64,000 nucleotides of DNA. Source: Streptomyces sp. NBC_01016. GTDB taxonomy: Bacteria > Actinomycetota > Actinomycetes > Streptomycetales > Streptomycetaceae. Of this stretch, positions 24,763 through 33,230 are shown piece by piece; position 1 is the stretch's first letter, and each line of letters starts with the position of its first letter. The position numbers and the translations under genes were made by a program. The DNA lies in the NCBI RefSeq assembly GCF_026341035.1, contig NZ_JAPEOQ010000002.1, forward strand, positions 248,001 through 312,000, in the 5' to 3' direction. A model generated the notes under the pieces. That model worked only from the letters and a program-made list of their open reading frames with translations, did no database searches and was not told the origin of the DNA.

Positions 24763-25578
24763 GTGCCCGAAGGCCACACCATCCACCGCCTGGCCAAGGA
24801 CCACGCCGAGAAATTCGCCGGCCGCAAGGCCACCGTGACCAGCCCCCAGGGCAAGTTCTCCGACGCGGCAGCGCTCCTCACCGGCCAAGAACTCACCCAC
24901 ACCGAGGCCATCGGCAAGCACCTCTTCCTCGGCTTCGGCGACGAGGGCGCCTGGATCCACATCCACCTCGGCCTCTTCGGCAAGTACACCTTCGGCGCGA
25001 CCCCCGCCCCGCCCCCCACGGACACCGTCCGCCTGCGCCTCGCGAACGACACCCACTACGCGGACCTCCGCGGCCCCACCACCTGCGCGCTCATCACGGA
25101 CGCCGAGAAGCAGGCGATACACGACCGCCTCGGCCCGGACCCGCTGCGCCAGGGCGAGGACCCCGCCAGGGCCTACGCCCGGATCTCCCGCAGCCGCACC
25201 ACCATCGCCGCGCTCCTCATGGACCAGAAGGTGATCGCGGGCGTCGGCAACGTCTACCGCGCCGAGGTCCTCTTCCGCCACGGCATCGACCCGTACACCC
25301 CGGGAAAGAGCCTCACCGAGCCCCAACTCCACGCCATCTGGGACGACTTGGTGGCGCTGATGCACGACGGCGTCCGCGCCAACCGCATCGACACCGTCCG
25401 CCCCGAGCACACCCCCGAGGCGATGAACCGCGCGCCGCGCGTCGACGACCACGGCGGCGAGGTCTACGTCTACCGGCGCGCGCCACAGCCCTGCCACCTG
25501 TGCGGCACCGAGATTCGCACGGCGGAACTGGCGGCCCGCAACCTCTTCTGGTGCCCCACGTGTCAACCGCCCCGTTAG
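24763..25578 (+). CDS. Fpg/Nei family DNA glycosylase (endonuclease VIII-like)
   Basis: 271 residues. The catalytic N-terminus Pro2-Glu3 (start-PEGHTIHRLAKDHA) is that of Nei-type enzymes; after removal of the initiator, Pro2 attacks the base-damaged nucleotide and the lyase step nicks DNA. Also visible: the Lys in GKHLFLGFGD, the helix-two-turn-helix (MDQKVIAGVGNVYRAEVLFR) and the C-terminal zinc finger CHLCGTEI...CPTC. It repairs oxidised pyrimidines. The start is GTG at 24763 so that Pro is residue 2. It converges on the acetyltransferase gene with a 4-base overlap. Confidence 0.95.
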   Translation: MPEGHTIHRLAKDHAEKFAGRKATVTSPQGKFSDAAALLTGQELTHTEAIGKHLFLGFGDEGAWIHIHLGLFGKYTFGATPAPPPTDTVRLRLANDTHYADLRGPTTCALITDAEKQAIHDRLGPDPLRQGEDPARAYARISRSRTTIAALLMDQKVIAGVGNVYRAEVLFRHGIDPYTPGKSLTEPQLHAIWDDLVALMHDGVRANRIDTVRPEHTPEAMNRAPRVDDHGGEVYVYRRAPQPCHLCGTEIRTAELAARNLFWCPTCQPPR

Positions 25579-26807
25579 AACCCGTGCGGCAGCCACGGCG
25601 CGACGGTCGAGCCGAACGCCACCGACGCCTCCACGAGCGCTCCGGGCCGCAGCTCCCGCACCCGCCCGGCCCCTGCCAGCTCCATCAGTGACACGTCGCC
25701 GAGATAGGCCGCGCCCAACTCCCGTACGGACAGGGCGAGATCGGCCGGCTCCTCGGTCCGCTTGCAGGACGCGCCGCCCTTCGCGTCGCCGGTGAGCCGC
25801 CAACGCCCCTCGTTCCAGGGGCAGAAGGCGTCCGCCACCTCGAACACGACGTCCACGGGCGTGAGATACGTACGCGCTTCGAGCGCCTCGCCCACCTCCA
25901 CCAGACGTACGTGCATCGAGTCACGCACCCGTACGCCGCACCGCCGGATGTCGGAGACCAGCGAGAACAGCGGATCGTCCACCGGAAGGTTCCCGCATTC
26001 CACGGTCTCCGTCAGATCGATGGAGCACAGGAACCGCCACAGCGCCGCGTACGCCGCGGGCTCGACCGAGGTCACCTCGCGCACCAGGACCCGGTTGCGC
26101 TCCACCCCGCCCGCGGAGTCCGGCCGGACCTGGAAACGCGCGAACCCGACCGCCTCCCCGTCGCGTTCGGCCACGACGCACTGGAGCGGCGAGGCCCCGT
26201 CCCGCTCCTGCTCCGGGTCGAGCAGCGGCAGCCGCTCCCAGCCGGGCGTCCGGGCGAGCATCCCGGGCCGCGTCCCCACGGTCCGCAGATACACGGACTC
26301 GCACCGCTCGGCGCCCTCCGCGACCTCCACGTACCGCAGTCGCACCTGGTCGGCCTCGGCGGGCGCCTCGATCCGTACCTGCCGGGACTCGATGCGCACC
26401 GCGGCCTTGCGGGTCCCGACGCCGTAGCCGAACCGCCCGTAGATGACGGGTTCGGACGCCGTGAGGACCGCGAGGGGCTCGCCCCACTCTCGTACGTCGT
26501 CGAGTTGACGGCGCATCATCCCGGTCAGAATGCCGCGCCTGCGGTGCGTCGCGGCGACGCTGACCATCGTCACGCCCGCCGCGGTCACGAAGGCCCCGCC
26601 GGGCACCGCGACGCGGAACGGGAAGGCGCCCGCGGTGCCCACGCACTCGGCCCCGTCCCAGACTCCGAGCGAGCGGTCGAGGACGGTCAGCTCCCGGTAG
26701 AGCCCGCGCTCCTCGGCCGCCTCGGCCACTCCGCCGAAGGCCCGCTCCAGCTTCCCGTACCAGTGGTCCCACTCGCTGTCCCGCAAGGTGCGCAGATCGG
26801 TCGCCAT
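25575..26807 (-). CDS. Eis-family GNAT N-acetyltransferase
   Basis: 410 residues. It has the three-part layout of Eis proteins: an N-terminal GNAT domain with the acetyl-CoA loop VSVAATHRRRGILTGMMRRQ (R/Q-x-x-G-x-G/A type), a second GNAT-like domain, and a C-terminal sterol-carrier-like domain (~310-410) ending WLPHGF. A free C-terminal carboxylate (Phe) is the usual catalytic base in Eis, and here the chain does end in Phe. Mycobacterial Eis acetylates aminoglycosides and protein lysines; the substrate here is unknown. Not preceded by a regulator. It converges on nei and is divergent from the PP2C gene. Confidence 0.92.
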   Translation of the reverse strand: MATDLRTLRDSEWDHWYGKLERAFGGVAEAAEERGLYRELTVLDRSLGVWDGAECVGTAGAFPFRVAVPGGAFVTAAGVTMVSVAATHRRRGILTGMMRRQLDDVREWGEPLAVLTASEPVIYGRFGYGVGTRKAAVRIESRQVRIEAPAEADQVRLRYVEVAEGAERCESVYLRTVGTRPGMLARTPGWERLPLLDPEQERDGASPLQCVVAERDGEAVGFARFQVRPDSAGGVERNRVLVREVTSVEPAAYAALWRFLCSIDLTETVECGNLPVDDPLFSLVSDIRRCGVRVRDSMHVRLVEVGEALEARTYLTPVDVVFEVADAFCPWNEGRWRLTGDAKGGASCKRTEEPADLALSVRELGAAYLGDVSLMELAGAGRVRELRPGALVEASVAFGSTVAPWLPHGF

Positions 26808-26957
26808 ACGCCATCCCTACCAGGGCGGGCAGCGGCGGGCGAGGGAATTTACTCCCTGCACCGGGGCTGTACCGGGGCTGACGGGCGTGCCCGGAAAGGG
26901 GGACAAGTGGGACCTCCCGTGCACAGGTCCTGACCCGGTGGATAGGGTCCACGAACA

Positions 26958-28130
26958 ATGGCGCTACGACGAGAGCGGCGCGGGCGCAAACAGCGCGCGG
27001 AGGCCGATACGTTCCCGGCCCGGTTGAGAATGCGTGTACACCGGGTCCGCACAGCCGTGCGCAAATCCGGAGTGGACTACTTCCGCGGGGACGGCTCGGA
27101 CTGGATCGCGCTCGTCGGGCTGCTCATCACCATCCCGGTGATCGCCTTCGCCACCATCCTCAATCCGGTGTGGTGCGCGCCCGCCGTCCTCGTCCTGCCG
27201 ATCGTCGCGGGCGGCCTGCTGCTGCGCCCCGCCAGCCTGCTCGGCCTGTACGCGGCGGCGGCCGCGGCGCTGATCGTGGAATCGTTCCAGCTGGGCCCCT
27301 ACACGCAGCGCGCGGCCGGGGTCACGCCCGGCACCGTGCTCACGGTCGCGGCCTGCGGGTTCTTCGGCCTGCTCATCGCCCAGTTCCGCAGCCGGGTCGG
27401 CGTGCCCTGGCGGCGTGGCGGAACGATGCTCTTCGACCTGCGCGAACGTATCCGCACGCAGAGCCGGCTGCCCAAGCTGCCGCCGGGCTGGCACCGCGAG
27501 ATGGCGCTGCGCCCTGCGGGCGGCCAGTCGTTCTCCGGCGACTTCGTGGTGGCGGCCCGTACGAACAACGGCCGCACGCTGGAGGTCGTCCTCACGGACG
27601 TGTCGGGCAAGGGAATGGACGCGGCCAGCCGGGCCCTGCTGCTGGCCGGCGCCTTCAGCGGCCTGCTCGGCTCGCTGCCGCCGCACGCCTTCCTGCCCGC
27701 GGCCAACGGCTATCTGCTCCGCCAGGACTGGGACGAGGGCTTCGCGACGTCGATCCACCTCGTCCTTGACCTGGAGTCCGGGGACTACGAGCTGTACTCG
27801 GCGGGCCACCCGCCGGGCCTGCAGCTCAGCGCGGGCACGGGCCGCTGGGAGGAGAAGGCGGCCGAGGGCCCGCTCCTCGGCGTCTACGACGGGGCCGAAT
27901 TCGACGCCACGAAGGGGACGCTGCGCCCCGGTGACGTGCTGATGCTGTTCACGGACGGCCTCGTCGAGACCTCCGAGCGGGACATCAGCGAGGGCATGGA
28001 CCGCCTCACCGGGGAAGCCGACCGGTATGTGACCGGCGGCTTCCACGGCGCGGCCTGGCACCTCATCGAGGCGGTGGCCAAGGACGTCAACGACGACCGG
28101 GCGCTGCTGCTGATCTGCCGGGACGCGTGA
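26958..28130 (+). CDS. Membrane PP2C-type (SpoIIE/RsbU-like) protein phosphatase
   Basis: 390 residues. An Arg/Lys-rich N-terminus leads into 3-4 membrane helices (~48-140: DWIALVGLLITIPVIAFATI; CAPAVLVLPIVAGGLLL; TVLTVAACGFFGLLIAQF). The C-terminal ~220 residues are a SpoIIE phosphatase domain: SFSGDFV (metal Asp), LTDVSGKGMDAA (metal Asp/Gly), YSAGHPPGL, LMLFTDGLVE. These Mn/Mg-dependent enzymes dephosphorylate anti-anti-sigma factors in partner-switching systems. No anti-sigma or antagonist gene is adjacent. The start ATG at 26958 has a weak ribosome site. Confidence 0.92.
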   Translation: MALRRERRGRKQRAEADTFPARLRMRVHRVRTAVRKSGVDYFRGDGSDWIALVGLLITIPVIAFATILNPVWCAPAVLVLPIVAGGLLLRPASLLGLYAAAAAALIVESFQLGPYTQRAAGVTPGTVLTVAACGFFGLLIAQFRSRVGVPWRRGGTMLFDLRERIRTQSRLPKLPPGWHREMALRPAGGQSFSGDFVVAARTNNGRTLEVVLTDVSGKGMDAASRALLLAGAFSGLLGSLPPHAFLPAANGYLLRQDWDEGFATSIHLVLDLESGDYELYSAGHPPGLQLSAGTGRWEEKAAEGPLLGVYDGAEFDATKGTLRPGDVLMLFTDGLVETSERDISEGMDRLTGEADRYVTGGFHGAAWHLIEAVAKDVNDDRALLLICRDA

Positions 28131-28151
28131 GGGTTTCCCTACCCCGGCGCC

Positions 28152-29342
28152 CTACACCCCGGCGCCCACCCGTGGCTCATCGAGCACCGGCGCCCGCTCC
28201 TTGAGCGGCAGGATCCTGGCCAGCCATTCGGACCGGCCGGCGGCCAGCGGCCCGAGCACCGCGAGCAGCAGCACGTATCCCGCGATGAACGGCGACAGGC
28301 GTTCGTCGAGCCCCGCGCCCGCGGCCATCGTGGCGAGGATCAGCGCGAACTCGCCGCGCGCCAGCAACGTGGTCGAGATGTTGGCGGCGGGCCCGCTCCC
28401 GAATCCGTAGATCTTCGCGGCCCCGAGTCCCGCAAGCACGTTCATGACGAGCGTCACCGCGACCGCCGCGAGCACGGGCCACAGCACCGTCGGCAGGTCA
28501 CCGGGGTCGATGGAGAGGCCGAACGCGAAGAAGAAGATCGCGCCGAAGGCGTCCCGCAGCGGGTGCACCAGCTTCATGATCCGCTCGCCGGACGTGGTGG
28601 ACCCGAGCATCAGGCCGACCATGAACGCCCCGATGGCGTCGGCGACACCGAACCACTCGGAGACCCCGGCCACGAACACCGCCGCACCGAGGAAGGAGAT
28701 GACGAGGAGTTCGTCGTCCTTGGTGTTGAACAGCTTGCCGACGAGCCGCGTGCCGAAGCGCGCCGCGAGGGCGAGCAGCAGCAGGAACCCGAAGGCCTTG
28801 CCGCCGTCGAGCACGGCCGCCGACAGCGAGTCCGCCCCGGACAGGATCGGCTGCAGCGCGGCCAGATACAGGGCGAGGAAGATGTCCTCGACCACGATGA
28901 TCCCGAGGATCGGCTTGGTCTCGGGGTTCCCGAGCCGGCCCGTGTCGACAAGAACCTTGGTGACGATCGCGGACGACGAGATGCCGAGCACCCCGGCGAG
29001 GACCAGAGCTTCGGATGTGCCCCAGCCGAGGGCGAATCCGAAACCGAGGCCGGCGCCGACGTTCAGCGCGAGGTACGTCCCGCCGGCGAGGGCCATCTTG
29101 CGGCCACCCGTCTTCAGGTCGTCCATGTGGAACTCGAGGCCGAGATAGAAGAGCAGAAGTACGAGTCCGAGCGCGGAGAGCATCTCCAGGTCGTGCGGGT
29201 CGGAGAGCAGCACGACGCCCGGCGTGTGGGGGCCGAGCAGGATCCCGGCCAGGATGAACAGGGGAATGGTGGGGAGGCCTATCCGCCCTCCCAGGCGGGC
29301 GAGGACGGCGGCCGCGAGAAAGGCGCCGCCCATGGCGATCAA
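28152..29342 (-). CDS. Cation:proton antiporter (CPA2, KefB/RosB-like)
   Basis: About 396-402 residues, 12-13 predicted helices. LGGRIGLPTIPLFILAGILL followed by GPHTPG, and the helix-5 region LGISSSAIVTKVLVDTG, are typical of CPA2 monovalent cation/proton exchangers. It lacks a cytoplasmic TrkA-N domain. It would exchange K+ or Na+ for H+ across the cytoplasmic membrane. The start is unsettled: the TTG at 29342 and ATG at 29333 have no ribosome site, whereas AAGGAGG (29370-29376) is nine bases from an in-frame ATC at 29358-29360 (giving I/M-GHADTLIAMGG), so initiation at AUC is likely. It converges on the PP2C gene. Confidence 0.9.
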   Translation of the reverse strand: MIAMGGAFLAAAVLARLGGRIGLPTIPLFILAGILLGPHTPGVVLLSDPHDLEMLSALGLVLLLFYLGLEFHMDDLKTGGRKMALAGGTYLALNVGAGLGFGFALGWGTSEALVLAGVLGISSSAIVTKVLVDTGRLGNPETKPILGIIVVEDIFLALYLAALQPILSGADSLSAAVLDGGKAFGFLLLLALAARFGTRLVGKLFNTKDDELLVISFLGAAVFVAGVSEWFGVADAIGAFMVGLMLGSTTSGERIMKLVHPLRDAFGAIFFFAFGLSIDPGDLPTVLWPVLAAVAVTLVMNVLAGLGAAKIYGFGSGPAANISTTLLARGEFALILATMAAGAGLDERLSPFIAGYVLLLAVLGPLAAGRSEWLARILPLKERAPVLDEPRVGAGV

Positions 29343-29510
29343 GGTGTCTGCGTGTCCGATGGGCCCGTTCCTCCTTGGTCTTGAAGCCGTACGTAAAGGT
29401 CGATGGGTCGACCAGAGGCTTTGGTCAAGAGAGTGTCAAGAAAACGTCAATACTTAGCTTACCAAAGGACCTGGGGGCCCAGTCCTGAGCCGTGTGAGAG
29501 GGTCGGCGGC

Positions 29511-29945
29511 ATGCTCACGCTGACGGAAGTAGAGGCCCTCGCGCGGCAGGCCCACCAAGGCCAGAAGGACAAGGCGGGCCGCCCGTACGCGGAGCATTTG
29601 GCGGCCGTGGCCGAGGGCACGCGGGCCAGGGGAGGCAGCGAGGCCCAGGTCGCCGCGGCCTGGCTGCACGACGCGATCGAGGACGACGCGCTCACGGAGG
29701 AGTGGCTGGACGCGGCCCCGCTCCCGGCGGAGACGAAGGCGGCCGTCCGCGCGCTGACCAAGCGCAAGGGCGAGCCCCCGGAGGCGTACGCGCGGCGCAT
29801 CCTCGCCACCCCCGGCGCCCGCCTGGTCAAGGAGGCGGACCTGGCCCACAACGCGGATCCGGGCCGCCTCGCCGTCCTCGACGAGCCGACCCGGAATCGA
29901 CTGACCCAGAAGTACGCGACGATGCGCGCGCTGCTGGGGCTTTAG
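29511..29945 (+). CDS. Small HD-domain (RelA/SpoT hydrolase-like) phosphohydrolase
   Basis: 144 residues. The HD motif is in AAWLHDAIEDDALTEEW, with a preceding His in YAEHLAAVAEG and later Asp in VKEADLAHNADPGRL. This fits the HD_4/(p)ppGpp hydrolase-like superfamily (MESH1-like small proteins), which cleave phosphate groups using a metal; the substrate is not known. No synthetase domain is present. The start ATG at 29511 (MLTLTEVEALARQ) was chosen over upstream starts because the homologous N-terminal helix begins there. Divergent from the antiporter; the ~150-base gap is relatively AT-rich and likely holds both promoters. Confidence 0.85.
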   Translation: MLTLTEVEALARQAHQGQKDKAGRPYAEHLAAVAEGTRARGGSEAQVAAAWLHDAIEDDALTEEWLDAAPLPAETKAAVRALTKRKGEPPEAYARRILATPGARLVKEADLAHNADPGRLAVLDEPTRNRLTQKYATMRALLGL

Positions 29946-29972
29946 GGCCCTGGGCCCTGTACGGGTTACGCC

Positions 29973-30767
29973 TTACGGCAGGATCGAGTCCACGTAACCG
30001 CCGTCCACCCGCAGGGCGCCGCCGGTCGTGGCGCTGGAGAGGTCGGAGGCCAGGTACACCACCATGTTCGCGATCTCCTCGGGCTCGATGAGCCGTTGCA
30101 GCAGGGACTGCGGGCGGTGCTCGCGCATGAAGGCGCGCTGCGCCTCGTCCCAGGGCAGGGAGCGGTCGACCAGCTCGTAGACGAAGTCCTCGACGCCGCC
30201 CGTGTGGGTGGGACCCGCGATGACGGAGTTGACGGTCACGCCGCTGCCGGCGGCCTGCTTCGCGAAGCCACGGGTCACCGAGAGCAGCGCCGTCTTGGAC
30301 ATCCCGTAGTGGATCATCTCGGCGGGGATCACGATGGCCGAGTCGCTGGCGATGTTCTGGATCCGGCCCCAGCCGCGCTCGGTCATGCCGGGCAGATAGT
30401 GGCGGATCAGCCGGACCGCGGACAGCACGTTGACCTCGAAGTAGCGGCGCCACTCGGCGTCGGTGATCTCCAGCGGGTCGGCGGAGCCGAAGATCCCCAG
30501 GTTGTTGACCAGGATGTCGATGTGGGGGAGCGCCTCGGCGGCGTCCCGCAGACCGTCCTCCGTGGTGACGTCGGCCGCGACCGGCACCAGATCCGCGGCG
30601 GGTACTTCGGCGCGGATGCGGGACACGGCCTCGTCCACGCGCTCCCGCGTCCGTCCGTTGACGCCGACGCGGGCCCCGGACCGGGCCAGGCCCGTCGCGA
30701 TGGCGGCGCCGATGCCCTGGGTGGATCCGGTGACCAGGGCGGTGCGTCCCGTCAGATCGATCTGCAT
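29973..30767 (-). CDS. SDR family NAD(P)-dependent oxidoreductase
   Basis: 264 residues, classical short-chain dehydrogenase. Cofactor motif TGSTQGIG (~14-21), NNLG (~87-90), the catalytic Ser in NIASDSAIV and YGMSK (Tyr/Lys ~156-160), and the C-terminal DGGYVDSI. Arg in VNGRTRERVD after strand 2 suggests NADP(H) preference. The substrate is unknown. The end converges on the HD gene with a 27-base gap. A long perfect inverted repeat (30782-30839) lies 15 bases upstream of its start codon, and the ATG at 30767 follows AGGAG. Confidence 0.92.
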   Translation of the reverse strand: MQIDLTGRTALVTGSTQGIGAAIATGLARSGARVGVNGRTRERVDEAVSRIRAEVPAADLVPVAADVTTEDGLRDAAEALPHIDILVNNLGIFGSADPLEITDAEWRRYFEVNVLSAVRLIRHYLPGMTERGWGRIQNIASDSAIVIPAEMIHYGMSKTALLSVTRGFAKQAAGSGVTVNSVIAGPTHTGGVEDFVYELVDRSLPWDEAQRAFMREHRPQSLLQRLIEPEEIANMVVYLASDLSSATTGGALRVDGGYVDSILP

Positions 30768-30781
30768 GAGGCCGGGCTCCT

Positions 30782-30839
30782 CGTGGTTCGGGTAAGGGTG
30801 GGCGGGTCGGTTTCCCGTCCCACCCTTACCCGAACCACG
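30782..30839. terminator. Perfect 21-bp inverted repeat between acyltransferase stop and SDR start
   Basis: Arms 30782-30802 and 30819-30839 (CGTGGTTCGGGTAAGGGTGG and its complement) are exact, and inner bases CGGG/CCCG (30803-30806, 30814-30817) extend the pairing to ~25 bp. The repeat abuts the stop codon (30840) of the acyltransferase. It probably terminates that transcript, but it also sits at the SDR promoter/leader and could attenuate it. Confidence 0.75.
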
Positions 30840-31997
30840 TCAGGCGCGCTGCCTGGCCCGTGCCGTCTCGGTGGCGTCCTTCTTGAACGCCCACGGCATC
30901 TTCGGCTCCATGGCGAAACGGAAGGCCCGCTGCACCGGTGGAGTGCACAGGGCGGTGACGACCGCGCCGGCGATGAGCGTGACGGCGACCTCGCCGTACG
31001 GAGTGTGGGTCCAGTCCGCGTCGAACCAGCCCCAGAACCGGGAGCCCTTCGCCAGGAACCCGTGCAGCAGATAGCCGTACAGCGTCCCGGCGCCGAGCAC
31101 CGTGAACCACATCTTGCGGCCCGGCACCCACGCGAAGAAGCACGCGGTGAGCACGATCGAGCAGCCGAACAGGGCGAGCGTCATGACGACGCCGACCCAC
31201 CACGGGACGCCCAGTTCCTGCGCGCTGTCACGGTGGTAGAACCACACCGACGTCATGCGCGGAGCCGCCCAGTAGGCGAGCAGGAAGGCGCACGCCGCGA
31301 TCGGCACGGACAGGATCCGCACCTCGCGCCGCCGCACGAGCTGGAAGTGCTCGGGCTTCAGGAACAGGCCGAGCACGAAGAACGGCAGGAACTGCAGTAC
31401 GCGCTGCAGGTCCAGGTCGTCGCCGATGTCGGGGGAGACCGACGCGAGCACGGCGACGGCGATGGAGAGCGGGATCGGCCAGCGGACGACCTTCCACAGC
31501 GGCGTGGTGAGCCGCCAGATGAACAGCGCGACGAGGAACCAGGTCAGAAACCATGGGTCGAGCAGGCTGATCGGATGCGTGGGGTCGTTGTCCGCGTACT
31601 TCTTGAAGAGGCTGTACGCGACCTCGAAGATCACATAGGGCACGGCGACGCCGGTGATGAGGCGCCGCAGCCGGTCGGGCCGCATGTCGAAGCTGCGCGA
31701 GAAATAGCCGGAGATGATGATGAACGCCGGCATGTGGAACGTGTAGACGATCTCGTACAGCGCTTCGGCGGTACGGCTGCCGTCCGTGAGGGGTTCCCAG
31801 GAGTGGCCCATCGCGACGAAGACGATGGCCAGGTATTTGGCGTTGTCGAAGAACGCGTCGCGCTGTTTGGGTTTGGGGGAGTCGGCCGGAGCGGGGGCCG
31901 GTTTCTGCTGGGGCCGGGGAGCGGCTTCCGCCGCGGGCCGCGCGGTCGGTGGCAGTGGGGTGCGGTGCGAGCTCTGCGGGTGCAGCGAGTTGGTCAC
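30840..31997 (-). CDS. Membrane acyltransferase 3 (OafA/NodX-like) family protein
   Basis: About 385 residues with ~10 predicted helices. Acyltransferase-3 features: RDAFFDNAKYLAIVFVAMGH (conserved ...D..K.LAI..V..GH), FHMPAFIIISGYFSRSF and repeated aromatic membrane segments. The family transfers acyl groups to sugars, lipids or antibiotics at the membrane. A 40-residue Pro/Ala-rich cytoplasmic N-terminus is unusual but common in Streptomyces. GTG at 31997 was chosen because GGGAGG is five bases upstream; an in-frame GTG at 32009 has none. The stop abuts the inverted repeat at 30782-30839. Confidence 0.88.
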   Translation of the reverse strand: MTNSLHPQSSHRTPLPPTARPAAEAAPRPQQKPAPAPADSPKPKQRDAFFDNAKYLAIVFVAMGHSWEPLTDGSRTAEALYEIVYTFHMPAFIIISGYFSRSFDMRPDRLRRLITGVAVPYVIFEVAYSLFKKYADNDPTHPISLLDPWFLTWFLVALFIWRLTTPLWKVVRWPIPLSIAVAVLASVSPDIGDDLDLQRVLQFLPFFVLGLFLKPEHFQLVRRREVRILSVPIAACAFLLAYWAAPRMTSVWFYHRDSAQELGVPWWVGVVMTLALFGCSIVLTACFFAWVPGRKMWFTVLGAGTLYGYLLHGFLAKGSRFWGWFDADWTHTPYGEVAVTLIAGAVVTALCTPPVQRAFRFAMEPKMPWAFKKDATETARARQRA

Positions 31998-32507
31998 AGG
32001 CCCTCCCACCAGGAACTCGGGGAGATCGTGGGGGGCCGCACTGCGCCGGTGGGGATGATGGCAGTGTGGAACATCTGAGGCACCTTAGTGGGGCCCCTGT
32101 GATTTCGTAAAACCATCAACTCGATTCCTCCTTGGTGTTTCCAGGTACCCCGTTTGTGCGGAAGTTGACATGGAGTTTGTGCGGTTGTGCTCCATCGCTT
32201 TGCCCGCCCCTGGTGAAATGACCGATTCGTCCCGTACGGCTTGGTCAGTAATTGGACATCGCATTTCCTTGATTTTCCTGTGTGCAAACCAAGGGGAAAC
32301 TGAGAGAAGGCCTGCAGGTCGTGGTGACGGCGGGCGCGTGGGGCGGCCGGGACGATAGAAACGATCAAGCCGAAACCGGCCGGTACGTGGCCGACGATGC
32401 GTCACGGGCCGCATAGGGGGGCCGTGTTGGTGGCACGATGGTTCTGGCGGGGGGTGGGGCTGTACCCCCCGGGCCGGGAGAGCGGACCGACCTAGGGTGT
32501 GATCAGT
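31998..32507. other. Intergenic region, AT-richer than its surroundings
   Basis: No supported gene. The stretch ~32080-32300 is noticeably lower in GC than the rest of the window and contains TTGACA at ~32166, but I could not match a -10 element with confidence. It likely contains the acyltransferase promoter and possibly that of the small membrane protein. Confidence 0.5.
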
Positions 32508-32702
32508 GTGGCCATTTCGCTGTCAGTGGTGCTGTTGTTGGCGATCGTCCTCGTCGTCCTCATGCGCGGCGGCTCGATCAAGGCGGGACCCGCCATAGTG
32601 GCGGTGCTCTTCGGCTTCTTCCTCGCATCGACCGGAATGGCGCCTGCGATCAACAACTTCCTCAACTCGGTCGCGGACAGCATCAGCGCGATCAATTTCT
32701 GA
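32508..32702 (+). CDS. Small two-helix membrane protein
   Basis: 64 residues (67 if the GTG at 32499 is used), made almost entirely of two hydrophobic segments: AISLSVVLLLAIVLVVLM and AIVAVLFGFFLASTG, joined by RGGSIKAGP, with a polar end NNFLNSVADSISAINF. Function unknown; short proteins with this pattern are conserved in Streptomyces. GTG at 32508 was chosen because AGGG lies ten bases upstream, whereas it would be only one base from 32499. A strong terminator follows its stop. Confidence 0.75.
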   Translation: MAISLSVVLLLAIVLVVLMRGGSIKAGPAIVAVLFGFFLASTGMAPAINNFLNSVADSISAINF

Positions 32703-32731
32703 GGCGGCGGCCAGGAGGCCCCACGGAGGTC

Positions 32732-32791
32732 CGCGAAAAAGCCTCCGGCCCGGTCCACGAGAAGTGGATCCGGGCCGGAGGCTTTTTCGCG
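32732..32791. terminator. Bidirectional terminator between small membrane protein and tRNA-Gly
   Basis: A ~27-bp stem with a single bulged base (32732-32758 with 32764-32791), carrying AAAAA on one arm and TTTTT on the other (GCGAAAAAGCCTCCGGCCC / GGGCCGGAGGCTTTTTCGC). It can stop transcription from the plus-strand gene and from the minus-strand tRNA. Confidence 0.95.
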
Positions 32792-32793
32792 AG

Positions 32794-32864
32794 AGCGGGC
32801 GACGGGAATCGAACCCGCGTAGCTAGTTTGGAAGACTAGGGCTCTACCATTGAGCTACGCCCGC
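32794..32864 (-). tRNA. tRNA-Gly (anticodon TCC)
   Basis: Minus-strand cloverleaf: acceptor GCGGGCG/CGCCCGC, D-arm AGCTCAATGGTAGAGC, anticodon stem CTAGT/ACTAG with loop holding TCC (32830-32832), T-arm CGGGTTCGATTCCCG, discriminator T. CCA is not encoded (TCTC follows). It decodes GGA/GGG glycine codons. Confidence 0.96.
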
Positions 32865-33003
32865 ACGGCTGCACCGCAGGTCGGTGACCGCGGCACGCAG
32901 GCATCGTAGCGGGTCGAGGGCGTCGAGTGCACACCCCTTTGTTCGCGGCCCGCAGCGCGGGAGCCGCACTGCCTGCAGGCATGTACCCTACGTGTCGCAC
33001 CGA

Positions 33004-33080
33004 CGGGGTGTGGCGCAGCTTGGTAGCGCGTCCGCTTTGGGAGCGGAAGGCCGTGGGTTCAAATCCCGCCACCCCGACCA
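33004..33080 (+). tRNA. tRNA-Pro (anticodon TGG)
   Basis: Acceptor CGGGGTG/CACCCCG, D-arm GCGCAGCTTGGTAGCGC, anticodon arm TCCGC-TTTGGGA-GCGGA giving TGG, T-arm GTGGGTTCAAATCCCGC (first pair mismatched or G-C shifted), discriminator A and encoded CCA at 33078-33080. Divergent from tRNA-Gly and upstream of tig. Confidence 0.96.
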
Positions 33081-33129
33081 GCGTTCGGGCGCAGGCCGCG
33101 AGGCCGCCCCGGGATTCTCCAAGATCGCA

Positions 33130-33160
33130 TTGTGGGTCCGCAGCGGCGTGCCGTTACTAT
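33130..33160 (+). promoter_or_regulatory. Candidate vegetative promoter of tig
   Basis: TTGTGG (33130-33135) and TACTAT (33155-33160) with a 19-base spacer, 70 bases before the tig start. The -10 is good for a HrdB-type promoter, the spacer slightly long; no transcription start is known from the sequence. Confidence 0.4.
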
Positions 33161-33230
33161 GCAAGCTGCATGCCCGTGTGTCTCTTAAGCCGGGCACGAT
33201 CCCAGAAGTCAGCCCCCAAGGAGACCCACC

